A stretch of DNA of 64,000 bases from Cavenderia fasciculata (Eukaryota; Evosea; Eumycetozoa; Acytosteliales; Cavenderiaceae): contig NW_004457735.1 of the NCBI RefSeq assembly GCF_000203815.1, positions 620,001-684,000 on the forward strand, written 5' to 3'. A program made the translations under genes and the position numbers. Below the pieces are notes generated by a model. That model saw only the letters and a list, made by a program, of their open reading frames with translations, was not told where the DNA came from and searched no databases. Of the stretch, positions 1 through 10,354 are shown one piece after another. Every line of letters starts with the position of its first letter. Within the stretch, counting starts at the first letter, position 1.

Positions 1-2677
1 TTCTTTAAATTGACTAAATGAATCTTTAATTAATTTTGGTATAGTATTTTGATAAAATGTTTTAATCATATTTGTATCCTTTTCCATTGATAATATTATA
101 AATTCAAATTCAATTGGATCTAAAAAAAAAAATAGATAAATAATTAATTAAATAATTAATTAAATAATTTGTTTGTTGATTCTTTTTTTTTTGTTTCAAC
201 ATACATAAAATAGGTGATTCAATTTGATGAGATTTAAAAGTATTATTTAAAATATGATTGATTGGAAGTGAATTTGAAATAAATGAAATGACACTACTAC
301 TATCTGATTGATCAATCAAGGTACCACTAATATGTTTTCTCCATTGAATACCAACATCAATAAATTGTTGTTGTTGTTTTTGTAAAAGTAATGATTGTAG
401 TTGACTCTGCTGCAATTGAATTTCCATGTAAATTCTACATTGATGATTCTCATCAAAACTACTATCACTATTTCCATCGTGCAATGAAATCCATCTACAT
501 TGTAACGGTGTTTGATTGGATTTCAATATTATAAAAAGTGATTCTATAATAATATTAGAGGTTATTGTTGTTGTTGGACATTTTAAATTCCACAAACAAT
601 AAATAATATTATTTTTAAACCATAAATCATATGATTCTAATATTGGTGAATTTTGTTCTTGTTCTTCTTCTTTTTGTTGTTGTCTTTGTTGAATATTTAT
701 ATTATTATTAGGATTTAATAAACTTTTTAAATTAGAGTTATTCCAAATTGGTTCATTTTTAAGTTGTGCTGATCTTTGTTGATTGTAGTAACCATTGGTA
801 CCTAATGAATCCAATACTTTGATAGAATGATTTAATAGTTGTTGTTTGTTTGCTAGAATTGCTTGTTGATCTTTAAGTTCATCCTTGGCTTGCTCACAAC
901 GAGTCTTTAAAGATTCGGTGACCAATTCTATTGAAACTGGTTGTTTAGATCCACTTGACAGTGATGTATTGTTGTCTGTACCGCCGTTGCTACTTGGGAT
1001 AGTAACTGATCTATGTTTGTGCAGTGGTATGATTGCCAACATAGTATATTGTTTCTGAGCTTTGACAATCATTCTGAGCAACACTTGTTCTCTTCCAGTA
1101 CCAATAAAATCATCAATAAATAGATCTGTGAATCCTGTTGCTTCGGCCATCAACTTTTTCGACCCAATACTGTACACCCTCAAATTATGTTTTGATACTA
1201 TAATAACACATCCTTTACTCCATTCATCATCATCATAGTCCTCATCATCAGAATCATTATCGTCACCAATAAATGAAGTAAATGATGTATTTACAAATGA
1301 ACTATAAATATAAATATAAATCAAAACAAATGTTAGTTAGTCATTTTCTTTTCTTTTCATTAGTATCTATTCATTCATTTATACATACACTAGATTAGGT
1401 ACCATTGATAAAGGTAATGACCAAACCATCTCCATTAAAGAGTTGTTATCTTTGTTTGTGTACACTGATACCTGACTATCAGTTGCCACAAAATATAGAT
1501 TTGATTGTGTATCATTGTTGTCTTGACCACTATAATAAGTTTCCAAATGATTAAATAATAGTATTGGTTTTACAGCAGCAACTGCATGATCATTAATAAT
1601 GACCAATTGTTTCTTGACAGAGATAGTTGTATCCAACTCGATTGAATAGATTATTTGTTTTAAAGTATGGATGTTTACATCTAATAGAATGATGATTGGT
1701 TTGACAATTCCATTCTTGTCTTGTCCAATTATATTTAATACATATAACTTATAATCTTGTTCTTTTTCCATTTCTTCATCCTTTTGATCTTTTTGAAAGT
1801 CTCTACTTTCTTGTCTAAGTTGATTAATTGATTCAGTTAAATCAATCTCTGTAAAACAAGGGGCAGTTGGATCACTCCAACAACACACTCTGATTATATT
1901 ACTGTCTAATTGATGTTTGACAGGGTTGGATGATGGGTATGAGAGTGTGAGAACTTGTGAAGGTTGTGGAGACGATGTGACATAACCGACGACGGTGGGT
2001 CCCGTAATGAGGGTATACTTGAATTTCAGAGTGGAGGATGAAGATGTCAACAACATTGATTTGTTGCCACCTGGGAATGGCTTTGCAACAATATCACCCT
2101 TTTCTTCCATTGATCGTGTCGACATGTCTAGTAGCAACAACTTGATTGTTCTATTGGCAGACTCTAATACCATGACATTATGTATTTGATTGTCAAAGTC
2201 ACAGACCACTCTATTTACAGTCAACAATGCAGTATAATCAATAGAGCTAGAGCTAGAGTTTGTAGTACCACAATTCTTTTTCAAGTCTACAACCTCTCCC
2301 TTTTCAAAGACTGCACTTTCATATACAAATGGTTGTTGTTGTTCGGTCTCTACCATATAATTCTTTAATAGTTCAAGACGTGATTTCTCTACACCACCTT
2401 CAAATTCAACCATCGTATCTTGTCCTCCCAATTTAATACCAATCTCCATAATATCAACTTCTTCATGATCTTGTTGTTGTTGTACTTGTACTTGTTGTAC
2501 TGGTTGTACTTGTTGTTGCAATGAAGATGGTGATGATGTAATTGAAACCTTTGTATTCTTGAGAGGTGGTGGAGAAGTCACAGTAGTTGTAGTTGATGCT
2601 ACTACCGCTACTTTCTTCTTTTTAGTTGTGATTCTAATCAATCTCTTTTCAACTACACAATAATGATTAGTTGACAT
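1..2677 (-). CDS. FANCB-like protein (5' part; runs off the left edge)
   Basis: Three exons fit: 2677-1389, 1301-205 and 119 to beyond base 1. Introns 1388-1302 and 204-120 have GT/AG ends and matching phase. About 835 residues are visible. The best landmark is the segment LFIDDFIGTGREQVLLRM in exon 2. From memory it closely matches human FANCB (LVLIDDFIGSGTEQVLLLF), and in both it follows a propeller-like region full of short beta strands and precedes a helical segment. FANCB, with FANCL and FAAP100, forms the catalytic core of the Fanconi ubiquitin-ligase complex that acts on FANCD2-FANCI at DNA crosslinks. The first 90 residues are low-complexity (Thr, Gln, Val), and a Gln/Glu-rich linker sits in exon 2. 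The family call rests mainly on one motif plus overall layout, so it is moderate. The alternative is another beta-propeller protein. The gene reads leftward, away from its neighbour. Confidence 0.55.
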
Positions 2678-2963
2678 GATTGATTACTACTAACTGTACT
2701 GTATATATATCTACATCAAATATACATATTCTAGTATCGCTCTGTTAATTAACAATAATAATAATAATATTCACTGACATTGATTTTCTTCAAAATATTT
2801 TGTTTTTTTTTGATGTTCAAAAACCTTGCATCTGATTTCCCAATATTATTTATTTTTAATTTTTAAGTATTATTATTATTATTTGTTATGTTTATATAAT
2901 ATTTCTTTCTTTCCTTCATTCATTCATTCATTCTTTTCTTTCCTTTTCTCTCCTCTACTTTTT

Positions 2964-3221
2964 CTAATCATCACCAAAATCAATTCTCATATCAATGTTT
3001 ACATTATCTAAACCATCATCAGAACTCCATGAACCACCTCCAACTATAACCTTTGAAACTTGATTATACGATTGGGTGCCTCTGGAAGATAGACCTGTCA
3101 TTGATTTAGCTGATCTACCTTGATTTTGACCGCTATACGAATTTAATGATAACTTTTTAAATGAATCTAAATATTTAATGAGAAGAGAATAATTATGATT
3201 AGGGGTTAACACTACACTCAT
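2964..3221 (-). CDS. Small unknown protein, 85 residues
   Basis: One uninterrupted frame. I start at the second in-frame ATG (MSVVLTPNHNYSLL), because the upstream ATG at 3233 adds only MYLF. The protein has an N-terminal helix-like stretch (LLIKYLDSFKKLSL), then a Ser/Gly/Gln-rich middle, and it ends in an acidic tail, NVNIDMRIDFGDD. Codon use and the balanced non-repetitive composition look coding rather than random for this AT-rich spacer. I do not recognise the family. It could also be the last exon of a longer gene, but no upstream exon is visible. It lies about 290 bp upstream of the FANCB-like gene on the same strand. Confidence 0.5.
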   Translation of the reverse strand: MSVVLTPNHNYSLLIKYLDSFKKLSLNSYSGQNQGRSAKSMTGLSSRGTQSYNQVSKVIVGGGSWSSDDGLDNVNIDMRIDFGDD

Positions 3222-4343
3222 AAATAGATACAAATAAAGTAATTAAGATATAATATAATAATATTATTATTATTATGATGACTTTGAGATTTTTTGTTAA
3301 ATGCATTTAACGAGGACGAAACCCTCATATTCGCCAAATGACGAAAAAACTTCGATTCTTTGAGCAGATCGACCTTTTTTTAAAAATGGTGCACCCTTCG
3401 ACAGTCGTGCAACCTTCTAATGTTTTATGATATTTTTTTGACTTTACGTAGATTTCTTTGGCACAACGTAATCATCCCAACCTCTGCGCATCATCAGGTA
3501 ACTAGTAATAATAATAGAATTATACATGTATAAGTTGATTGATATTTACCTAAAATCATTTTGTTTTTTTTATTTATATTCTATATTTCTGATTTTATTT
3601 TATTTATAACTAAACTATGATTAACTATATATATTTTTTGTACTTCTAGTAGCAGTAGTAGTAGCAGTAACAGTAATAGTCTAATATACTAGAAAATAAA
3701 AAAAAATCCCAAAAGATTCATTAAATTAAATATTAAATTAAAAGTACAGATTTATTCATTCAAGTTTAGAAAAAGGGAGGACAACTACTACTATCTATAG
3801 GGTGGTACATTATTATTATTTGAAATGGGCAACTACCATCCTACTATATTTGTTCATTTAATTTTAAATTTAAATATTCATCTCTACAACCAAGAGGAGG
3901 AATACTTCCAATTCCATTTATATATTTATATATATTAATATTTTTAGGTCTAATGTTTTACAGGTGTATTACAATTTATTGTGAAATTTTTGAATAAAAG
4001 CAACAATAATAGTAATCTCTTAAAATATATATTATTATAAATTAAATTCTATTATTATTATTATTATTGTATATTATTATTACTATTGTTACTTTGATTG
4101 GATGATCAATCTCTTTAAAATGAGATAATGTGTTAATTATTATTAGTTGTTGGTTAGTTGTGGCTGGGAATCAACCTATATAATGATTCCAATAAAAATA
4201 AATGGAGTTGTGGTGGAGGTGGAGGTGGAGGTGGAGGAGGTGGTGGGTGATGGTAGATTGGTATGTCTGGTTGGTTAGTTGGTGACTGATTGGTATGTCT
4301 GTGGTTGGTGTGTCTGGTTGGTTAGTTGGTTGGACCAGTTCTT
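3222..4343. other. Spacer, 1.1 kb, no gene seen
   Basis: AT-rich with a more balanced block at about 3,295-3,510, just upstream of the small gene, that may be its promoter. A perfect 16-base palindrome, GTTAAATGCATTTAAC, lies at 3296-3311. At about 4,203-4,250 the + strand is strongly G-rich (GGT/GGA repeats), followed by GGTTGGTTAGTTGG-type repeats up to the end of the GT17 gene. No open frame of note. Confidence 0.6.
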
Positions 4344-5924
4344 TTAACCCAATCTAGTATCATGCTTTGATTCCCAAACTGGATAACGATTACGATTACA
4401 ATCATAAAACCATGGGAGGATAGCAACATCATTCTTAAAATGAGCATCCATTGTATCAAGAGGGACAACTCTTGGTCTGTCATTGGCTGGAGTTTGTATA
4501 AGTCTCGATTCCAACTCTTTGACTCGATAATTTGATTTTGAAAGATCATTTGAAAATACTGTTACTTGACTCTCTGATTTAACTCCACATTCTGAACATG
4601 ATAATACTTTTACCTAAAATAAATAAATAAATATATTAGTTTCATTTTTCTATTTCTTTTTCTATTTCTTTTTTTCTTTTTTAAATATGTATTTATACAT
4701 TACCATTTGGAAAGGTAAATAACCATAATGAGACATATGCATACCACCCAACATAAAGTGTCCTGATTGTCCACGATTTCTGGTTGGATGGTTGTTACTT
4801 GGACGATTCTTGGCTGCACCAACTGTAAAGTAGGAGGGATCCCCTAGTGTATATGGATTGTATGGGACTGCCCAATCAGGTCTGAAAGCTTGGTTGATTG
4901 GACCGAATGGGAACCAAATACCAATATCGACAATACCAACATTTGGCTTTAATTGGCAATGCTTGAGTTGATGGATATTCTCACGACGACTGATTTCGTC
5001 GGTATCGCCAAACCCGATAATGTCGTCGTCTTGGAACAGGTTGCCCTTGTTGTTGTTCCAATCGACAAACTTTTGCCAACGACGGATCTCTTGATGGGTC
5101 TCTGCACTAAACATATCGTTGGCAACTCTCTCATCGGCATCGTCTAGGATAAAATGAACAATCTTGTCGTGGAACTTGATGAAACGGTCTTGGAACTTGA
5201 CTTGCTCCCACATGAGTGGTTTCTTGATCTTGTGGTAGTGGGTACGTGTCGACTCGATGATGAAAAAGTAGTCGACGACATCGTACAATTCATTGAGATG
5301 GATCTCGAGGATATCAACGTCGAACCCAAATTGCACCATGTGGCCTACTCGAGCTGTCTTGTTTCTCTTGCCACTAAACACCTCTGGATAGTAGGTACAG
5401 TACTTGTCAGTGATGTCGTTGTCACTTGGGAGTGGCTTTGGATGGCACTTTTCATTGATTGGCTCTAAAGGTGGTTCAACCAGGTATGGCACCAATCGAG
5501 AGATGAGCATCTGTGAGTAACGGTCTGTGTTGTCTGAGCTACCGGAACGTGCTGCAGACCGGTATTCTTCCCATGGGAATGACTCCATATCACTTTGGAA
5601 ACTTAATCCTGTTACTAATTCTTCTTCCTCCTCCTCCTCAGATTCTGACTCTGATTGCTCTTTTGACTTTGAAGATGGGTATGGTGTTGAGGGTGAGTGA
5701 GTTGGAGTGGGAGTATGAGTGGAAGTTGGAGATGGGGTGGTCAATGGGACATCCTCCTCATTCTCACCCTCTGATGATGATGTATATGTACTACTACCAA
5801 GACTGTTCTTGTGTGGCATGGCAGCTGTGGATGATGTGGGTGATGGATTAGATCCAATCATGTATAGTGTTAGAGTTACCACCGTCACACATATACAAAT
5901 CAATAACCATTTACGTTGTATCAT
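4344..5924 (-). CDS. GT17 glycosyltransferase (bisecting GlcNAc-transferase type)
   Basis: Two exons, 5924-4704 and 4613-4344, give 496 residues. The intron opens GTAATG and closes TTTTAG. Residues 5-24 (KWLLICICVTVVTLTLYMIG) form a type II signal anchor. Next come a Ser/Thr/Pro/Glu-rich stem to about residue 110 and the GT17 domain. Family features are the DVDILEIHLNELYDVVDYF segment, the acidic DDDIIGFGDTDEISRR motif, HFMLGGMHMSHYGYLPFQM, and the C-terminal ILPWFYDCNRNRYPVWESK. GT17 enzymes of the MGAT3 type add a beta-1,4 GlcNAc to the core mannose of N-glycans in the Golgi. Dictyostelium N-glycans are known to carry bisecting and intersecting GlcNAc, so the role fits. Exon 2 holds a CxxC (CSECGVKSES) that may be structural. 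Substrate specificity is inferred from family. Confidence 0.88.
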
Positions 5925-7507
5925 TATTATTTATATTTATATATATATATTTGTATTTACTATTCTATATTGTGTATTATATTTATATTTATATTATATA
6001 TTTATATGTATATGTTTTTTTAAATAATTATTATTTCTATATATCTATAAATTATTATTTATTTGTTGTTGAATGGGGGAAATCCAAAGAGTCTTTACTC
6101 TACTCTACTGATAACGGCCAAAACATTGATGTAACCTTGGATTTGAGATTTGAATGGAATCGCACTTGAGGAGGAGGAGGTGTGCACCAAAATTAAACTT
6201 TTTTTTAACCTGAAAAATGGTTTGGATGGCACTTTCAAATCAAACCCGTCATAGCCGCCATCAAAGAACATGAAAGAATAAAGAATAAAGAACCTCATTG
6301 TCTATCTATCTATCTATCTATATTTTAATTATTTATTTATATTATTTTCAATACCAAATTTATTTAAAAGAGAGAGAAAGATAATAGAGAGATATCAAGT
6401 ATATTTTAATTTTAAGTAATTATTACCCCCCATCGTCCATATAATCATCTATTTGTAGTACCTAGTTTAATTTGTCCAACGGCCACCACCACCTCCTTTA
6501 TATTGGATACTCTGTCTCTTTGTTTAGTTTTTTATTTTTTCCTTGTGCTCAGTTGGGCGAAACTATATCTTTTTTTTATGAATTTTGTGCATGTCATTTG
6601 AATTGGTGGCCGTTGAGGGTATGAAAAGGAGGGATATTTTTGCCTTGAGTTCCAATTCAAGTTTATGTTCAAACGAGCGACAGAACAATGAGCATGCAGT
6701 GCCATACACCAGCAACGCCTCATCTCCTCCCAATTTATCTTCAAATCAAATCTTTTTTGGTGAAAAAGAAAAAGAAAAAGAAAAAACGAAAGTAAAAAAG
6801 AATAGAAAGTAATTAAAATGACTTCGATAAAAGTACCAAAGTATACTTTGATAGATCTAAAGTATTTTATAGTTTGTTCCACCAATGTTGTACTATCTAT
6901 CCATATCTGTTTAACGAAATATTTTTGGATGCACATGCAACGTTGTACGAACCATATCTGCTGATTCAAAGATTTTTCGTGAATATTTTTTGTTTTTGCT
7001 GAAAACCCCTTCCTTTTGTCTCCTACTAGTTTTTTGGACTATTTATTTATTTATTTGTTGTTCAAAAAGGATGTTTTTCTATCTCATAATTAATCATCAT
7101 AATTAATAGTTAGTACAACCATATTTTCATTGTTGATGGAGTAAAATTTTAAAAACAAACCAAATCCCTCTTCTTTTAATTTTAAGCTCTAAACATTTCC
7201 AACAACAAAGATAAAGAAGCAGATCGAGAAGAGGGTGTGTGAGGAGTTCAACAACTATTTTAGGATAGGTTGTGACGGATGATTTGGATCAGATATTAAT
7301 TTTAAAAAAAAGGTGGAGGAGGTTCTATGTGCTCAACCCTTCACGACGACTCAAGGACTTTAAAAAAAAAGTTTATCGAAAGATTGGTGTATCCCAACAA
7401 TCACAATTGGAAACATGTTCAAATTCATGTTCCACGTCATCAAAGTATACTTTGTATTTAAAAAAAAAAAGATAGATAGATAGAGCAGAGATAAATATAC
7501 AAATTAG
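5925..7507. other. Spacer, 1.6 kb, possible relic pieces
   Basis: Lies between the divergent GT17 and GT8 genes. It contains CTAT repeats (6301-6322) and AG-rich patches. Two frames look faintly protein-like: a 67-residue Lys/Arg-rich one at 7272-7475 on + (LKDFKKKVYRKIGVSQQSQL, vaguely ubiquitin-fold-like) and a 145-residue one at 6969-6532 on minus with a hydrophobic Phe/Leu run. Neither has a convincing start or partner exon. The same 14-base palindrome, CAAAGTATACTTTG, occurs at 6837-6850 and 7441-7454. I see no confirmed gene. Confidence 0.5.
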
Positions 7508-8524
7508 ATGATTAAAATATTAATTAAAGCACAAAGAGAATGGAAAAGGAAATATCTAAATATACCAAGGAAATATATAGGTGCAGGTTTATTTTTATTA
7601 TTATTCTATTTTATATTTAGAAATAGTTTTGATCAAATTGATTTTAATACTAGTTATAATCAAAATAATAATAATCAAAATAATAATAATAATAGAAATA
7701 ATAATAATATAATAAGATATCAAGATAAAAATGATAAACATTATGATCAAGTATTGGATTTTACAGAAAAGAGGTTTGCCTATGCATTTTATATAACACA
7801 GGAACCATATTTATGTTGTGCGTCAATTACAGCGCACAGACTTAGACAATGGACAGATTATGATATTGTATTGATCATTACCGAAAGTTATAGTCCAAAC
7901 CCTACAATGATGGAACGTCTCAACGATATTCCCAACTTGGTCATTAAAATAGTCCCCAATATCCAAGCTCAACACGATGACCAAGACCATTACTTTTGGG
8001 AGTCACTCAACAAATTCCATGTTTTCAAGCTGGAAGAATACGATCGAATCATCTTTCTCGATGCCGATACCTTTGTCATGAAGAATCTAGATCATCTATT
8101 TGCATTACCAGATGTCACGCTGGCAGCACCAATGGCTTATTGGCTAGGTACTCGTCCATTCCTCACCAATATTCTGATGGTCCTCAAACCAAGTGTCCAA
8201 ACATTTGACAAGATTGTCAATGCTTCCATGAATCATCCAGGTTGGGATATGGATGTAATCAACGATCTCTATGTTACCAGTGACGAGTTTCTCTTGCTTC
8301 CATCAATCTATGGAATGTTAAATGTTGAATTTTCGACCTCGGAAAAACATTATTTTGGTGATGACCTCGCCAATACATTTTACAACAAAACATTCCTATT
8401 TCATTATACAGGTTTCAAACCATGGTTAGATACAAGTGAATGTTATGATGTATCTGGTCATGGTGATCTATATGCTAAAACTTGGTTCATTTGGGTTGAA
8501 GAAGCTTATAAATATTGTATTTAA
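7508..8524 (+). CDS. GT8 family glycosyltransferase (glycogenin-like)
   Basis: Single exon, 338 residues. A basic N-terminus (KAQREWKRKYLNIPRKYIG) leads into a membrane anchor (AGLFLLLFYFIFR, about residues 27-39). An Asn-rich linker follows, and the catalytic domain starts at about residue 84 (KRFAYAFYITQEPYLC). The metal-binding motif is IIFLDADTFVMKNLDHLF, with Asp185-Ala-Asp187 as the DxD. The downstream DEFLLLPSIYGMLN and FLFHYTGFKPW match the GT8 DQ.LN and HY.G.KPW motifs. The anchor argues for a Golgi/ER lumenal enzyme like plant GUX/PGSIP proteins rather than cytosolic glycogenin. The donor is a UDP-sugar in most of the family, and the acceptor cannot be read from the sequence. It converges on the TFIIF-beta gene. 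Confidence 0.87.
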   Translation: MIKILIKAQREWKRKYLNIPRKYIGAGLFLLLFYFIFRNSFDQIDFNTSYNQNNNNQNNNNNRNNNNIIRYQDKNDKHYDQVLDFTEKRFAYAFYITQEPYLCCASITAHRLRQWTDYDIVLIITESYSPNPTMMERLNDIPNLVIKIVPNIQAQHDDQDHYFWESLNKFHVFKLEEYDRIIFLDADTFVMKNLDHLFALPDVTLAAPMAYWLGTRPFLTNILMVLKPSVQTFDKIVNASMNHPGWDMDVINDLYVTSDEFLLLPSIYGMLNVEFSTSEKHYFGDDLANTFYNKTFLFHYTGFKPWLDTSECYDVSGHGDLYAKTWFIWVEEAYKYCI

Positions 8525-8569
8525 ATTAAAATAAAATAATAAATAATTATATTGTAAATAAATATTTTG

Positions 8570-8611
8570 TTTTTGAATAAATAAATAAATAACTAAATAT
8601 TTATTCAAAAA
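8570..8611. terminator. Inverted repeat after the GT8 gene
   Basis: A 14-bp perfect stem (TTTTTGAATAAATA at 8570-8583 and its complement at 8598-8611) with a 14-nt loop, starting 46 nt after the GT8 stop and between two convergent genes. It contains AATAAA on both strands, so it may serve as a two-way polyadenylation or termination region. The role is inferred. Confidence 0.4.
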
Positions 8612-8643
8612 TTATAATACTTGCAGGATCAAGTAAGGATGGA

Positions 8644-8674
8644 GGGAAGGGGAGGGAAAGGGAAAGGGAAAGGG
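8644..8674 (+). repeat. Six-tract G-run (quadruplex-capable)
   Basis: Six runs of three or four G separated by one to three bases (GGGAAGGGGAGGG, then three more GGG spaced by AAA). It sits in the spacer between the converging GT8 and TFIIF-beta genes. It meets the usual G-quadruplex pattern on the + strand. Function unknown. Confidence 0.7.
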
Positions 8675-8871
8675 TATGTTTGTTGTTTTACAATTTTTTA
8701 AAGTTGATATTTTTTAATTTTGAACTTGGAAAAGAAATTATTTTGATGTATACTGGAATAGAATGGAATGTTTTTCTTTTTGGTTGTTTGTTAATAGTAT
8801 TATGATAGAATGTTGGATGATGATGATGATTGAATGATGGTTTGTGTGTGTGTTTAATTTATATTATTTAA

Positions 8872-9749
8872 TTAATCCTTTAAATCAGATTGTTTTGAAT
8901 TGTTTTTATATTCTGATTTAATTTCATAATAGTTTCTATGTGGTCCTCTCTTGTTTAATATACAAATTCTTTCCAAAACTTGTTTTAACCATGCCTAAAA
9001 TTAATTTAAAGATAGGTTAGTTACTAAAATGAACATTCTGTCTGTCTATATCTTTTAATTTTACATACTTGAGGTTGTTCAGTACGACTAATTAAACTCT
9101 TTAAATCCCAATAAGTTTTCTCTTCAAAGAGATGGAACAAGAGATCGACCAGTTCATCCTCGGCCATACGTTCTCTCTTGTCTTCTTGTTTCTTGGTTTT
9201 CATTACAGCGGCCAACGTGGACACTGTCGGTTTGATGGGGTTGTGATTCTTAAAGATCGATGTTTGATGACCCTCTAATGTTTTACTCTGACGTGTCTTT
9301 GTGTTGTACGATTCTGAACGTCCTCTACAGAGTTCACGATAACCCTTTGAATCGACATTCATTCTAATATCACATTTCAATCCAACACTTCCTTCAAGAG
9401 CCAACGCATTCTCCTTGTCCTCTGAAAAGATCTTGAGAGGATTCGATTCTATCACTGGTGTAGTTGCCAATTGAAACTCTTCATTTTCATTGGTTGTACC
9501 AGAGATTGTCAATGATAACTAAATGAGAAACAAATCAACCAGTGTTAGTAACAAAAAACAACTATATTATAAATGATATGTGTTTCATACATTTGAACTC
9601 TTAAAGTAGAGTTTGCCAATCTCAGCGTCTGCACCTCTACTCATCCAATGATCGACAAGAAACTTTGGTACTTTGACCAACCAAGCTTGGTTCTCTGCAT
9701 TATCTGTGTTTAATTCATCTACCAATGCATCGTTGCTATCTTCGCTCAT
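8872..9749 (-). CDS. gtf2f2: Transcription initiation factor IIF, beta subunit (RAP30)
   Basis: Three exons, 9749-9591, 9518-9069 and 8994-8872, give 243 residues, which is normal for the family. Introns open GTATGA and GTATGT and close CTAG/TTAG in phase 0. The N-terminal signature WLVKVPKFLVDHWMSRG is the RAP30 dimerisation-domain motif (human WLVKVPKYLSQQW). The C-terminal winged helix covers DELVDLLFHLFEEKTYWDLK through AWLKQVLERICILNKRGPHR. RAP30 pairs with TFIIF-alpha, binds RNA polymerase II and brings it to the pre-initiation complex. No oddities are seen. Confidence 0.93.
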
Positions 9750-10149
9750 TATATAATATAATATAATAGTAGTGTATGAATGTATGTATGTATGTAGAAG
9801 TGGTAGTAGTAGATAGATGGGATGTGTCTCAATAATGGAGGAGATAGGTCAGTTGGTCGTCAGAGTCTATTTAGTAGTAGTCAACTGATTTGATCACACT
9901 TGTCGTTTGTTTTGTTTGTTTAGTAGATTAATATAATAATATATGAAATTAGATATTATTTAAATTATCTCTATATATATATTAAACAAACTAATGACGA
10001 TAATGAACTTGCACCACTTAATTTTATGTTCTCAGTTTTCAAGAGAGAAAAAAAGAAATTTATTAATAATTAATTCGTTACTTTTTAAAACAACAAATAC
10101 GTATATACATATATGTATATAGATAGATTAGATAGATAGATAGTAAGAG
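9750..10149. other. Divergent promoter spacer
   Basis: A 400-bp AT-rich spacer between TFIIF-beta (minus) and the next gene (plus). It carries GATA-type repeats just before 10150. No gene or clear motif seen. Confidence 0.6.
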
Positions 10150-10314
10150 ATGATACAGGGAACAGCTAGACGATTCATATCTAGATCAGTATCATCATCG
10201 ACGACATCATCATCATCATGTAGCAATAGATTATTACTATCTATTTCAAATCATGATAGTAGCATACCCCTTCGATCAACCACTTGTACCAACTCAAATA
10301 ATATAACATATACT

Positions 10315-10354
<40 letters not shown>

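Noticed and set aside
4203-4320. GGTTGGTTAGTTGG repeats considered as telomere-like or as part of the GT17 coding region
   Set aside because: The GT17 frame ends at 4344 with the conserved C-terminus, and the repeats are irregular simple sequence.
6095-6298. 67-codon minus frame between the GT17 and GT8 genes
   Set aside because: Short, no family, no partner exon, and the composition is close to that of spacer.
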